Below are positions 33,658 through 43,264 of a stretch of 56,729 nucleotides of DNA, piece after piece. The position numbers and the translations under genes were made by a program. The notes under the pieces are model-generated. The model did not search any database. It saw only the letters and a program-made list of their open reading frames with translations, and was not told the DNA's origin. How positions within the stretch are numbered: the first letter of the stretch is position 1; each line of letters starts with the position of its first letter. The stretch comes from Clostridia bacterium (GTDB taxonomy: Bacteria > Bacillota > Clostridia > Christensenellales > UBA1242): NCBI GenBank assembly GCA_017398655.1, contig JAFQFI010000016.1, positions 1 through 56,729 on the forward strand, written 5' to 3'.

Positions 33658-35025
33658 ATGATTAAACTAAATTATTTCAACTGTTTAAAAGATGAATATT
33701 TAAAAGACGGATTAAAAGAAAATCAAATTTTAAATAATAAGTATGAAAAAGAACTTAAAAAAGTTATTACAAATAAATCTCGTGCTATGATGGATTGGCT
33801 TGACCTTCCTTATCAAGACAAAAAGACAATTGATGAAATTCAACTTTTTGGTAAAAAGATTCCCAGATTGTATGAAAATTTTGTAGTTCTTGGTATAGGT
33901 GGTTCTGCACTTGGCGCAAAAGCTGTAAAACAAGCATTATATTCAACAACTCCTGATGAAAAAGAAGGAAAGAAAATAAAAATTAAAGTTGTTGATAATG
34001 TTGATGCAGAAAGTTTTAACAAACTTTTAAACAAAGTTAATCTTAAAAAGACAATGTTTAATGTTGTTACAAAAAGTGGAACAACTGTTGAAATTCTTAC
34101 TATGTTTGCAGTTGTTTTAGAAAAACTTCAAAAAGAACTTGGCGACGATTATTTTGTTAACCTTGTTGTTACAACAGAAAGAGACAATGTTTTATGGAAG
34201 TTCTGTCAAGAAAGAAACATTAAAACTTATGAAGTTCCAAAAGGTGTAGGTGGCAGATATAGTGTATTATGTCCAGTAGGATTACTCCCTTGCGCTGTAA
34301 TGGGCTTAGATTTACACAAAATGTTGCTTGGTGCTAAACAAGTATTAGAAAACTTCAAACAACAAGAAGGCAAACAAAACCTTTGTTATGTTTCTGCTTT
34401 AATTAATTACACTTATATTACAAATGGTAAAAAGGAGATTGTATTACTTCCTTATTCAAATCGACTTAACAGAATGACCGATTTTTATATTCAATTATTA
34501 AGTGAAAGTTTGGGCAAAGAAAAATCTTTATCAGGTAAAGCAAATAAAATTTTCTTTACACCAAGTAAAGCAGAAGGTGTTACTTACCAACATAGTTTGC
34601 TTCAAATGTATCAAGAAGGTTCAAAGGATAGATTGTTCTGCTTTATTAACTTAACAAAGCACAACGAAGATATAAAAATCCCTAAATTTAAAGATGCAAA
34701 CTTAGATAAATATTTACCAAAAACAATGGTTAATTTAATGAAAGAAGAACAAATTGGTTCTTCACTTGCATACAAAAAAGCAGGACACCCAAGTTATGAA
34801 CTTGTAGTTCCTGTATTAAATGAAGAAAATATCGGTGCATTGTTATTCTATTTTGAATTAACAACAGCACTTATGGCAGAAATGATGGGTATTAACGCTT
34901 ACGACCAACAAGGCGTAGAAATGCAAAAGAAATATACTAAAGCTTTAATTGGTACAAAAGGTTTTGAATCTGTTCAAGACGAACTTACTAAACTTCTTAA
35001 TAATAAAGAAAATTATGAATTATAA
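33658..35025 (+). CDS. pgi: Glucose-6-phosphate isomerase
   Basis: This glycolytic isomerase has GIGGSALGAKAVK near residue 80, the phosphate-binding SGTTVEI near 140, and the C-terminal active-site lysine region KAGHPSYEL together with AYDQQGVE. The length of 455 residues matches the shorter bacterial PGI type. AAAGG lies upstream of the ATG. The transcript probably starts before the flavoprotein gene. Confidence 0.94.
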   Translation: MIKLNYFNCLKDEYLKDGLKENQILNNKYEKELKKVITNKSRAMMDWLDLPYQDKKTIDEIQLFGKKIPRLYENFVVLGIGGSALGAKAVKQALYSTTPDEKEGKKIKIKVVDNVDAESFNKLLNKVNLKKTMFNVVTKSGTTVEILTMFAVVLEKLQKELGDDYFVNLVVTTERDNVLWKFCQERNIKTYEVPKGVGGRYSVLCPVGLLPCAVMGLDLHKMLLGAKQVLENFKQQEGKQNLCYVSALINYTYITNGKKEIVLLPYSNRLNRMTDFYIQLLSESLGKEKSLSGKANKIFFTPSKAEGVTYQHSLLQMYQEGSKDRLFCFINLTKHNEDIKIPKFKDANLDKYLPKTMVNLMKEEQIGSSLAYKKAGHPSYELVVPVLNEENIGALLFYFELTTALMAEMMGINAYDQQGVEMQKKYTKALIGTKGFESVQDELTKLLNNKENYEL

Positions 35026-35078
35026 TTTTTAAATTTTAAAGAAAAATTTATTATAAAAATTAATTTATAAAAACAAAA

Positions 35079-35109
35079 AAAAAGACCAAATTATTTTGGT
35101 CTTTTTATT
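35079..35109. terminator. Bidirectional terminator
   Basis: AAAAAGACCAAA/TTTGGTCTTTTT with a 4-base loop. It ends both pgi and the convergent ATPase gene. Confidence 0.9.
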
Positions 35110-35133
35110 TTTATTAAATTTTTGTTTTTTTAA

Positions 35134-37833
35134 TTAAACTTCATCGTTGTTTTCTGCGTTAATAACAACTTGTGATTTTCTTTGGTCTTTTTTCTTTTGG
35201 CCAAATTTTACAAGTTCTACAATAGGAACAATTAACAAAGAGCAACCAAAAACTACTAACCATTGAACTAAACTTAATTGAGTTAAGTTTAAAATTCCTG
35301 CAACAGGTGGGATAAGAGCAACAAGTAAAATAATTGCAAGTTCACCAACAAAAGCAGCATTTAAGAGTTTATTTGTAAATGGATTTGAAGCAAATATACT
35401 ATGATTTGTTCTTACAGAATACATATGGAATAATTGAACAATGTTAATTGTTAAGAAAGCCATAGTTGTTGCTGCTGCAGGAGAACCAAAACCGAAAAGT
35501 CCAATCATATAAACTGCTAAAACGATAAGTGCTTGTGTACAACCTTGGTAAATAATGTTAAATCCGACTCTACCACCAATAATATATTGTTTAGGGTCTC
35601 GAGGTGGCTGTTTCATTAAATCACTTTCTGCTTCGTTGCAACCAAGGGCAATAGAAGGGAAGGTATCTGTAACTAAGTTTGTAAACAATATTTGAACGGC
35701 TGTAAATAATGTATATTGTGGGAATAATAATGTAATAGCAAAAATTGATAAAACTTCAGCAATGTTTGTTCCAAGTAAAAATTGAATGGTTTTTTGAATA
35801 TTTCCAAAAATCTTTCTGCCTTCTTCAACAGCTAAAACGATTGTTGCAAAGTTATCATCTGTTAAAATCATATCAGCAACATCTTTTGTTACTTCTGTAC
35901 CAACATTGCCCATACCAATACCAATGTTTGCAGATTTAATACTTGGGGCATCGTTAACGCCATCACCAGTCATAGCAACAACTTTACCATTGGCTTGTAA
36001 TGCTTTAACAATTCTTACTTTATGTTCTGGACTAACACGAGTGAAAACTCTAAATTTATTAATTTCTTTTACAAGTTGTTCGTCTGTAAATTGATCAAGG
36101 TGACTGCCATTAACAACTTCTTTTTCGCTTTTAACCATACCAAGTTCTTTTGCAATTGCATAAGCTGTATCTTTATGGTCGCCAGTAATCATAATAGCTT
36201 TCATACCAGCTTGACGACATTTAATTAATGCATCAAAAACTTCTTCTCTTGGTGGGTCAATCATACCACTAAGACCTACAAAAACAAGATCTTTTTCTTT
36301 TATTTTTTCAGATTTAACTTCGCCGTCAACCAAGGTTGCTGGGTCTAATTCTTTTGTTGCATAAGCAAGAACTCTTAATGCTTTTGCACCCATTGCTTTG
36401 TTTGCTTCTTTAATTAAATCTAAATCTTTTACAGTAATTTTTCTTACTTTGCCATCTTGCATAATATGTGTGCAAAGTTTTAATAATTCGTCAACAGCAC
36501 CTTTTGTATATTGTACAAGTTTACCATCTTCAAGGTTTACTGTAGACATAAGTTTTCTTACGCTATCAAAAGGAATTTCTCCAACTCTGTTAAATTTATT
36601 TTCAAGAGATTTTTTGTTAAATTTAAATCTTTCTGCAAATTGAACTAAAGCAATTTCTGTTGGATCACCTAAGTAACCATCTTTTTGTTTTTTAGCATCA
36701 TTACATAATGCCATACATTTAAGTAATGTATTTGATTCTGGGTTGTTAAGTTCTGGGTCTGAGTTATATGAAGTTTGGTTAAAGAAAACTTCTCTAACAG
36801 TCATTTTATTTTGAGTAATTGTTCCAGTTTTGTCAGAGCAAATTACTTGGCAACAGCCCAATGTTTCTACTGCATGTAACTTTTTAATAATTGTATTTTT
36901 CTTAGCAAGTTTTGTAACACCAATTGATAAAATAATTGTAACAACGGCAGGTAAACTTTCTGGAATAGCCGCAACAGCAATAGCAACAGCAGTTAAGAAA
37001 GAATCCATCCAACCTTGACCTGTAAATAAAAGGTCTACCAAGAAAATAACAAGGGCAATACCTAAAACGATAAAGGTGATAATTTCGCCAAGTTTTGCCA
37101 AACTTTTTTGAAGAGGGGTAACTTCTTTTTTCTCTTGAGAAAGCATTGAAGCAATTTTACCCATTTCTGCATCAGAACCAGTTGCAACTACAACGCCTTC
37201 ACCTCTACCATAAACAACAGTTGTAGAAGAAAAACACATATTTTTTCTATCGCCCAAACTTGTTTTGTCTGGTAAAACAATTCCTGCAGTTTTTTCAACA
37301 GGTAAACTTTCGCCTGTAAGGGAAGCTTCATCACATTTTAAACTTGCACTTTCTAAAAGCAAAAGGTCTGCCGGAACAACATCACCAGCTTCAAGTAAAA
37401 CAATATCGCCAACAACAAGTTCACTTGTCTTAACCTTTTTTTCTTCGCCATTTCTAATAACAGTTGTGTATGGCTGAGACATTTTTCTTAAAGCGTCCAG
37501 TGCGTTTTCGGCTTTTAACTCCTGCGTAAAACCAAGGGTTGCATTAATAAGAACAATTACAAAAATAATTATAGAGTCAATTAATTCTGTACTACTTTTT
37601 TCAATTATTGCAAAAACAAGAGAAATAATTGCTGCAACAATCAAAATTAAAACCATAATGTCTTTAAACTGTGCTAAAAATTTTAAAAAATAATTGGTTT
37701 TCTTTTTATGTTCTAAACTATTTTCACCGTTTTCAGATAATCTTTTTGCTGCTTCAACATCTGTTAAACCATCTTGAGATGTGTTAAGTTCTTTTAATGT
37801 TTGACTAACCGATTTGTTGTAAAAACTTTTCAT
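35134..37833 (-). CDS. Calcium/manganese-type P-type ATPase
   Basis: This 899-residue P2A-type pump has TGES at 173-176, D334 in DKTGT and GDGVNDAPSIK. The ion-binding helix M4 shows AAIPESLPA with E292, where SERCA has PEGLPA, and M6 has NLVTDTFPSIALG; together these are the Ca2+-ATPase pattern, which also carries Mn2+. A strong AAGGAG precedes the ATG. A manganese-type riboswitch and terminator lie just upstream, so the pump is most likely induced by Mn2+ to export it. The first 55 residues match the family's N-terminal actuator part. Confidence 0.93.
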   Translation of the reverse strand: MKSFYNKSVSQTLKELNTSQDGLTDVEAAKRLSENGENSLEHKKKTNYFLKFLAQFKDIMVLILIVAAIISLVFAIIEKSSTELIDSIIIFVIVLINATLGFTQELKAENALDALRKMSQPYTTVIRNGEEKKVKTSELVVGDIVLLEAGDVVPADLLLLESASLKCDEASLTGESLPVEKTAGIVLPDKTSLGDRKNMCFSSTTVVYGRGEGVVVATGSDAEMGKIASMLSQEKKEVTPLQKSLAKLGEIITFIVLGIALVIFLVDLLFTGQGWMDSFLTAVAIAVAAIPESLPAVVTIILSIGVTKLAKKNTIIKKLHAVETLGCCQVICSDKTGTITQNKMTVREVFFNQTSYNSDPELNNPESNTLLKCMALCNDAKKQKDGYLGDPTEIALVQFAERFKFNKKSLENKFNRVGEIPFDSVRKLMSTVNLEDGKLVQYTKGAVDELLKLCTHIMQDGKVRKITVKDLDLIKEANKAMGAKALRVLAYATKELDPATLVDGEVKSEKIKEKDLVFVGLSGMIDPPREEVFDALIKCRQAGMKAIMITGDHKDTAYAIAKELGMVKSEKEVVNGSHLDQFTDEQLVKEINKFRVFTRVSPEHKVRIVKALQANGKVVAMTGDGVNDAPSIKSANIGIGMGNVGTEVTKDVADMILTDDNFATIVLAVEEGRKIFGNIQKTIQFLLGTNIAEVLSIFAITLLFPQYTLFTAVQILFTNLVTDTFPSIALGCNEAESDLMKQPPRDPKQYIIGGRVGFNIIYQGCTQALIVLAVYMIGLFGFGSPAAATTMAFLTINIVQLFHMYSVRTNHSIFASNPFTNKLLNAAFVGELAIILLVALIPPVAGILNLTQLSLVQWLVVFGCSLLIVPIVELVKFGQKKKDQRKSQVVINAENNDEV

Positions 37834-37891
37834 CTTTTTCTCCTTATAAATTATAGCGTAAATTTGAGTAATTAATATATTATATTGTAAT

Positions 37892-37963
37892 TAAAAAAGA
37901 CCTATGCTACATAATTACACAATGCAAAATGTTAGCATCATATAAATATTTAAGCATAAGTCT
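37892..37963 (-). terminator. Riboswitch-controlled terminator
   Basis: On the minus strand AGACTTATGCT pairs with AGCATAGGTCT, 11 bp with one G-U pair, followed by six T. The 5' arm shares CTTAT with the closing helix of the upstream aptamer, so aptamer and terminator exclude each other. The loop is long (about 44 bases). Confidence 0.75.
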
Positions 37964-38046
37964 GGTTAATTAAGATTGAACCTGATAATAATTATCTTGC
38001 TGTAGGTCAATCACTTCTATTTTAAAGAAGCTAACTACTCCCTTAT
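37956..38046 (-). ncRNA. yybP-ykoY-like (Mn2+) riboswitch aptamer
   Basis: On the minus strand the element opens with ATAAGGGAGTAG, like the conserved GGGGAGTAG of yybP-ykoY. CTTC/GAAG forms one hairpin and GATTGA/TCAATC a second arm with inner pairs CCT/AGG and GATAA/TTATC. It closes with CCAGACTTAT, where CTTAT pairs with the opening ATAAG. This family binds Mn2+ and commonly controls P-type ATPases. Ligand-stabilised P1 would stop the terminator arm from forming, so the ATPase is turned on by the metal. No covariance search was possible. Confidence 0.7.
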
Positions 38047-38115
38047 TACAAATAAGATAATATCATATAAAACCATTAAAAATCAAATTAAATTTAAATT
38101 TTATTAATATATATG

Positions 38116-39816
38116 TTACATTTTTTCTAAAGCGTCAATACCAAGTAATTTTAAGCCATTTGCTAAAACTATTTTTGTTGCATTAACTAAAGCCAATCTT
38201 GTTTGATTAATTTTATCATTTTCCACAACCCTGTTGGTATTGTAATATTTGTTAAATGCTTTACTTATATCAATAAGAATTCTGCTTACATAGCAAGGTT
38301 CAAATTTTTCGCAAGCACTTTTAACAACTTCTGGAAATCTGTTTAAAGTTTTAATAAGCTCATAACTGGATTCATTTTCAATTTGAGTGTAATCCATATC
38401 ATAAATATAATCTTCACTTGTTTTAGATTTTTTCATTATACTGCAACATCTTGCGTGTGTATATTGTATATAAGGACTGGTTTCTCCATTAAAATCAAGA
38501 GCTTCGTCAATATCAAAAACAACATCTTTTATTTTTTCATTTTTAACGGCACTAAATACAACAGCACCAACACCAACAGAAGTACTTATTTTTGTTTTTT
38601 CTTCTTCCGTTAAAGTTTTGCTTTCGTTTACAATGTTGCGTGTTTTATTTATAGAATAACTTAAAATATCTTTTAAAATTGCTTGTTTGCCCTTTCTGCT
38701 TGCAATTTTTCCATCTGGCAAACTAAATCTGCCATAAAAAATGTGGTGTAGGTTGCAAGCATAATCTCTACCAAGTAAATCTAATACTTTAAAAAATTGA
38801 CTAAAGTGAAGTTTTTGCGAAACATCTGTTACATATAAACTTTTGTAGAAATTATAATTTTTATATCTATCATCACAAGCAGCCAAATCTCTTGTGGCAT
38901 ATAAACTTGAGCCGTCTGTTTTTCTAATTAAACAAGCACCTAAATTGTATTCTGACAAATCAACAATTTTAGCTCCATTACTATCTTGCAATAAACCTTT
39001 TTGTTCTAATTCTTTAACAACAGGTTCCATTTTATCGCTATAGTAACTTTCGCCACGCCAACTATCAAATTTAATGTTTAATAAACTATAAATTTTTTGT
39101 GTTTCGTCAATAGAAATTTTAATAAACTTCTCGTATATAGGATAAACTTCTGGGTCTTTCTTTTCTATTTTTGCAAAGCAAATTCTTGCTTGTTCGTTAA
39201 GGTCATCATTTTCTTCAGCTTCTTGACAAAATTTTATGTAAAGGTCTTGAATATAATCAACACCCTTTGCGTTTAAATCTTGTTCGTTTCCCCACAACTT
39301 ATAAGCAGTAATCATTTTGCCAAAAGGAGTGCCATAATCGCCAACATAGTTAATAGCAACGGTGTTGTATCCTAAAAAGTTGAAAATATTTCTTAAACAA
39401 TTACCAATAACAGTTGTGCTTAGGTGACCAATATGCATATATTTTGCAAGGTTAACAGAAGAAAAATCTAAGCATACTGTTTTGTTTAAACCTTCATCAC
39501 TTTTTCCAAAACTATCTTTGCTTGCCAAAATTTCTGCTAAAACATTTAAACTAACAATCTTTTTGTTTAAAAAGAAATTTAAATATCCACCAACAACTTG
39601 TGTCTTTTCAACAATGCTTGTGTAATCAAAATCTTTAGTTAAATCCTCTGCAACTTGAACTGGTGATTTTTTTAATGCTTTAACCCAAGTAAAGCAAGGC
39701 ATACAAAAATCTCCCATTGCTGTGTTTGGTGGAACAGAAATATTTTCTGGCAATAAATTAAAATTTTCTCTTACTTGTTTACTAAAGCAATTAATAATAA
39801 GTTTTTTAATATCCAT
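38116..39816 (-). CDS. argS: Arginyl-tRNA synthetase
   Basis: This class I synthetase has MHIGHLSTTVIG as the HIGH region near residue 120, the typical N-terminal additional domain (KSPVQVAEDL), and the C-terminal anticodon-binding helices starting near 450. No KMSK is visible, as is common for ArgS. The start is the ATG at 39816 (566 residues); an upstream TTG at 39855 would lie ahead of a TATAAT at 39841-39846. No terminator is visible between it and the downstream riboswitch, so read-through into the ATPase leader is possible. Confidence 0.93.
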   Translation of the reverse strand: MDIKKLIINCFSKQVRENFNLLPENISVPPNTAMGDFCMPCFTWVKALKKSPVQVAEDLTKDFDYTSIVEKTQVVGGYLNFFLNKKIVSLNVLAEILASKDSFGKSDEGLNKTVCLDFSSVNLAKYMHIGHLSTTVIGNCLRNIFNFLGYNTVAINYVGDYGTPFGKMITAYKLWGNEQDLNAKGVDYIQDLYIKFCQEAEENDDLNEQARICFAKIEKKDPEVYPIYEKFIKISIDETQKIYSLLNIKFDSWRGESYYSDKMEPVVKELEQKGLLQDSNGAKIVDLSEYNLGACLIRKTDGSSLYATRDLAACDDRYKNYNFYKSLYVTDVSQKLHFSQFFKVLDLLGRDYACNLHHIFYGRFSLPDGKIASRKGKQAILKDILSYSINKTRNIVNESKTLTEEEKTKISTSVGVGAVVFSAVKNEKIKDVVFDIDEALDFNGETSPYIQYTHARCCSIMKKSKTSEDYIYDMDYTQIENESSYELIKTLNRFPEVVKSACEKFEPCYVSRILIDISKAFNKYYNTNRVVENDKINQTRLALVNATKIVLANGLKLLGIDALEKM

Positions 39817-39937
39817 ATCGTTAGATTTTACCTTTTTTAAATTATAAAAATGCAAAAGTATTTTAACACATAAAAAGCATTAAATAAAGTAAAAATTAAA
39901 ATATATCATTAATTAATATATACATAAAACAAATTGT

Positions 39938-39967
39938 TTGACATTATGTTTGCAAAAATTTTAAACT
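39938..39967 (+). promoter_or_regulatory. Probable promoter of the S66 peptidase gene
   Basis: TTGACA (39938-39943) is followed after 18 bases by TAAACT (39962-39967), 26 bases before the ATG. Confidence 0.5.
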
Positions 39968-39993
39968 AAAAAAAACAAATAAAAGAGGCAATT

Positions 39994-41019
39994 ATGCAAA
40001 AGTTTGAAAAAATAAAAAGTGGTGACATTATAGGTGTTTGTGCTCCATCAATGGGCTGTAGTGAAGATGGATACTACAAAAAAAGATGTGATAACGCTGT
40101 AAAAACTTTTAAAAAATTAGGGCACGAAATAATGTTTACAGAACATTGTTTTGGCAATTTACAAGCAAGAAGTAGTGATGCAAAAACAAGAGCAGAAGAG
40201 TTTGAAAAACTATTTTTTGACGATAATGTTAAAGGAATAATCTCTATGGCAGGTGGAGAGTTTGAAATGGAAATTTTGCCATATATAAACTTTAACAAAT
40301 TAAAAAAAGCAAAAAACAAATTTTTTCAAGGTTTTTCTGATAATACTTGCATATCTTTTTTATTGGCAACATTATGCGATAAAACTTCTGTGTATGGTAG
40401 CAATTTCTGTAATTTTGGTATGAAAAAATGGCATAAAAGTTTAAAAGATAATTACGACTATTTATGTGGAAAAAAAATAGAACAAGTTTCATATAAAAAA
40501 TATGAAGTAGAAAGCAATAGAAAAGAAGAAGGAAATGAGTTAAACGGATATAACTTAACTCAAAAAACTTGTCCTAAAATATTAACAGGAGAAAAAGAAG
40601 TTAATGTATCTGGCAGAGTTATAGGTGGATGTTTAGATATTTTATCAACCATTTGTGGAACAAAGTTTGATAAGGTTAAAGAATATGTAAAAAAACACAA
40701 AGAAGAAGGTTTAATTTGGTTTATTGAAAGTTGTGATTTGTCTGTTTTAGACCAACAAAGAGTAATTTGGAAATTAAAAAATGCTGGTTGGTTTGATGGC
40801 GCAAAAGCTGTTTTAATTGGCAGGCCATTAAAAAAAGAAGTTATATTTGATGTTGATTACTTAACTGCCAATTTAACAGAGTTAAAAAATTTAAATTGTC
40901 CTGTTGTAATTGATTTGGATATAGGCCATACTGCTCCAAATTGGTTTATAATAAACGGAGAAAATGCTCAGTTTTTTGCAAATAAGAAACAAGCAAAAAT
41001 TGTTTTTGAAAATTTATAA
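39994..41019 (+). CDS. LD-carboxypeptidase family protein (peptidase S66)
   Basis: The 341-residue protein matches the LdcA/MccF family: GDIIGVCAPSMGC at the N-terminus, GIISMAGG near residue 79, GFSDNTCISF near 110, the FIESCD segment with a catalytic Glu, and DIGHTAPNW carrying the conserved His near the C-terminus. LdcA-type enzymes trim murein peptides; MccF-type ones inactivate peptidyl-nucleotide antibiotics, so this could also be an immunity protein. AAAGAGGC precedes the ATG. It is monocistronic. Confidence 0.88.
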   Translation: MQKFEKIKSGDIIGVCAPSMGCSEDGYYKKRCDNAVKTFKKLGHEIMFTEHCFGNLQARSSDAKTRAEEFEKLFFDDNVKGIISMAGGEFEMEILPYINFNKLKKAKNKFFQGFSDNTCISFLLATLCDKTSVYGSNFCNFGMKKWHKSLKDNYDYLCGKKIEQVSYKKYEVESNRKEEGNELNGYNLTQKTCPKILTGEKEVNVSGRVIGGCLDILSTICGTKFDKVKEYVKKHKEEGLIWFIESCDLSVLDQQRVIWKLKNAGWFDGAKAVLIGRPLKKEVIFDVDYLTANLTELKNLNCPVVIDLDIGHTAPNWFIINGENAQFFANKKQAKIVFENL

Positions 41020-41024
41020 AAAAG

Positions 41025-41055
41025 AAAAAACACCTTATAAAAAAGGTGTTTTTAT
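41025..41055. terminator. Bidirectional terminator
   Basis: ACACCTT/AAGGTGT with flanking A and T runs separates the S66 gene from the convergent membrane protein gene. Confidence 0.84.
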
Positions 41056-41116
41056 ATTGCCATAATATTTTTTTAAAAATGTATCATTTTTGTTTGTGGT
41101 AGATAAATTGTTTAAT

Positions 41117-41671
41117 TTATTTTTTAAAAGGTAGATATTCAATATCCATAGTAATAAAAGCTAAATATTGTTTTGTTTTTATACGCAAGGCCCTTGTTCT
41201 AAAACAAAAAATATCAACAGCTTCCCATACAAAAACCCATGCAATAATATCTATAATTTCTGCCCAAAAAGAAATAGACGCTTTATATTCAAGTAAAAAA
41301 GCCAAAGCCAAAACAAAAACGCCTGCAAGCATTAATAAAACTGCAATTAAATTGTTTTTATTTATTTCTGTTTTATTAGCAAAACATTGTTCTCTGTAGT
41401 ATTCTTTTATTGCTCTTTTATATATTAGTTTTTCATTATCATCAATACAATCACTTTTTATTTTTAAAGTTATTTTTGTATTTGGTGGAATTGCTTTTGC
41501 GCTTGTTTCAATAAAATCTGCAACTTCGTTACTAATAACGGGTGTTTCCGTTTCTGAGAAAACTGACAAAAAGTTTTCGTCATCTTTTACAACCATATTA
41601 ATAATTGCTTCTTTTTGTTTTTTATCTACAGTACTTATGTTTTCTTTTATATTTGTTTTATATTTTGTCAT
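41117..41671 (-). CDS. Membrane protein of unknown function next to a deoxyribosyltransferase-like gene
   Basis: The 184 residues start with a soluble, acidic region (about 1-98) and then carry two membrane helices (about 103-124 and 130-152). A basic tail (RTRALRIKTK) ends inside the cell, and the soluble region probably does too. I recognise no family. It lies 17 bases after the nucleoside 2-deoxyribosyltransferase-like gene on the same strand, with AGAGGA as binding site, so the two form an operon and may act as a pair. Confidence 0.65.
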   Translation of the reverse strand: MTKYKTNIKENISTVDKKQKEAIINMVVKDDENFLSVFSETETPVISNEVADFIETSAKAIPPNTKITLKIKSDCIDDNEKLIYKRAIKEYYREQCFANKTEINKNNLIAVLLMLAGVFVLALAFLLEYKASISFWAEIIDIIAWVFVWEAVDIFCFRTRALRIKTKQYLAFITMDIEYLPFKK

Positions 41672-41688
41672 ATTTTCCTCTAAGATTA

Positions 41689-42132
41689 TTAATCATTAAT
41701 ATCGTCAACTATAATTTCGTTTAAAATATTACCTTCAAAAGAATCTTCTTCTAAAACATCTTCAATGCCACAACTTTTTTTATAATCTCTAATAATCTGT
41801 TCAATTACTTTTGTTAAATTATCCTCAGTATATTCATAAAAATTTTCGGTTATAAATTTAAGCGAAAAAGAATATTCTTTGCCTTTTTTATATATACAAT
41901 AAATTGGCTTATTAACGGTGCTTGCCCAACCAATTTCAATGCCTGTTCCGGTTGATGGATAACTTACATCAGCAATCATTATATCGCAAGATTTAATAAC
42001 ATCTCTTGTGTTTTTAACCCTGTCTTCAGGAAAGAAAAAATTGTGTTTTCTTAATCTAAAACTTTTTTTAATTGGTTCATAAAGTTCTTTTTCAAAATCA
42101 AAACTTGTAGAATGCGAAATAGAAATATTCAA
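41689..42132 (-). CDS. Nucleoside 2-deoxyribosyltransferase-like protein
   Basis: The 147-residue protein shows the fold's central pattern: SCDIMIADVSYPSTGTGIE, near residues 48-66, matches the D-x-hydrophobic-A-x-hS...G-x-E motif in which Glu is the nucleophile, and IGWASTVNKPIYC follows. The C-terminal part is acidic. The fold is shared by deoxyribosyltransferases, DUF4406 proteins and some TIR-like NAD hydrolases, so the substrate may be a nucleoside or NAD-like compound. AAGGAG precedes the ATG. A small membrane protein follows in the same operon. Confidence 0.7.
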   Translation of the reverse strand: MNISISHSTSFDFEKELYEPIKKSFRLRKHNFFFPEDRVKNTRDVIKSCDIMIADVSYPSTGTGIEIGWASTVNKPIYCIYKKGKEYSFSLKFITENFYEYTEDNLTKVIEQIIRDYKKSCGIEDVLEEDSFEGNILNEIIVDDIND

Positions 42133-42220
42133 AACAAAACTCCTTATTAAAATAATTCTAACTTTAGTTTAAAATTTTTTAATGTTTTTGTAAATAAAAT
42201 ATTAAATAGATTTTAAAATA

Positions 42221-42229
42221 TGTTATAAT
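42221..42229 (+). promoter_or_regulatory. Extended -10 box
   Basis: TGTTATAAT has TGN plus a perfect -10 box, 17 bases before the Rsm22-like gene. No clear -35. Confidence 0.5.
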
Positions 42230-42245
42230 AAAATTGGAGAAACAA

Positions 42246-43220
42246 ATGGATAATTTTTTATATCAAGCACAATTAATTGAAGAAATTATATCTAAACAAA
42301 AACTAACCAAAATAAAAAAAGATTATACAGACATAAGTTTAAAATACAGAAAGGAAGATATTAATTCTGTATCAGTTATTTCAAACAACAATCAAGCACT
42401 AAGTTATGTAATAAGTAGAATGCCAGAAACTTCTGTTATAATAGATGATGTACTTTGTAAATTAAATAAAATAGTAAATTTAAAAAACAAAATAACTTCT
42501 GTTTTAGATTTGGGCAGTGGTACAGGTTCTGCTTTATGGGCTTTAGAAAATTATGTAAATAATATTGATATTTATGCAGTAGAAAAACAAGAAGCAATGA
42601 TAAAATATTCCAAAGAATTGTCAAATAAACTTAATTTGAATATTAACTACTTAAAAGAAGATGTTCTATCAGAAAAAGTTAAAAACTTGCCCAAAACAGA
42701 TATTGTTTTAGAATCTTTTATGCTAAACGAAATGAATAAAACAGATAGAATAAAAACTTTAGATTTGATGATAGAAAAATCAAAAAATTATGTTGTTTTA
42801 ATAGAACCCGGAACACCAATTTCCTATAAAAAAATGATGGAAGATAGGCAATATTTGTTATCAAAAAATTTAAACTTAATATTACCATGCACACATAGTG
42901 GTATTTGTCCTTTAAAAGAAGATTATTGTAATTTTACAGTAAGAATAAGCAGAACTAAAACTTTAAGACAAATTAAAAATGGTTTTTTAGGATATGAAGA
43001 TGAAAAATATTTCTTTTTAATTTTTAGCAAAGAAGATGTTTCAAAAGATTTTAATTCTGTTGTTATAAGAAAACCAATTTATCGCAAAAGTTGTGTAGAT
43101 TTAAAATTATGCAATAAAGATAAAACCATTAAAAACATAACAATTACAAAAAACAACAAAAAAAATTATGTTATATCCAAAAACTTAAAACATGGAGATT
43201 TTTTTAATTTTGAAAACTAA
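42246..43220 (+). CDS. Rsm22-like ribosome-associated methyltransferase
   Basis: The 324-residue protein has LDLGSGTGSALWALENY as SAM-binding motif I (near residue 86), NEMNK further on, and a C-terminal cysteine-rich PCTHSGICPLKEDYCNF (near residues 216-232) with the following ISRTKTLRQIK and YEDEKYF. These are hallmarks of Rsm22, which acts in small ribosomal subunit assembly and binds an iron-sulfur cluster through the cysteines. The ATG at 42246 is preferred over an in-frame TTG at 42234, as GGAG at 42236-42239 is its binding site. Confidence 0.82.
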   Translation: MDNFLYQAQLIEEIISKQKLTKIKKDYTDISLKYRKEDINSVSVISNNNQALSYVISRMPETSVIIDDVLCKLNKIVNLKNKITSVLDLGSGTGSALWALENYVNNIDIYAVEKQEAMIKYSKELSNKLNLNINYLKEDVLSEKVKNLPKTDIVLESFMLNEMNKTDRIKTLDLMIEKSKNYVVLIEPGTPISYKKMMEDRQYLLSKNLNLILPCTHSGICPLKEDYCNFTVRISRTKTLRQIKNGFLGYEDEKYFFLIFSKEDVSKDFNSVVIRKPIYRKSCVDLKLCNKDKTIKNITITKNNKKNYVISKNLKHGDFFNFEN

Positions 43221-43226
43221 AAAATA

Positions 43227-43262
43227 AAAAACCAAACAAATAAATTTTGTTTGGTTTTTTTG
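43227..43262 (+). terminator. Terminator after the Rsm22-like gene
   Basis: CCAAACAAA/TTTGTTTGG with A and T extensions, just before the convergent tRNA-Leu. Confidence 0.86.
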
Positions 43263-43264
43263 TA

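Noticed and set aside
39817-39993. T-box leader upstream of argS
   Set aside because: No specifier loop or T-box sequence is visible on the minus strand.
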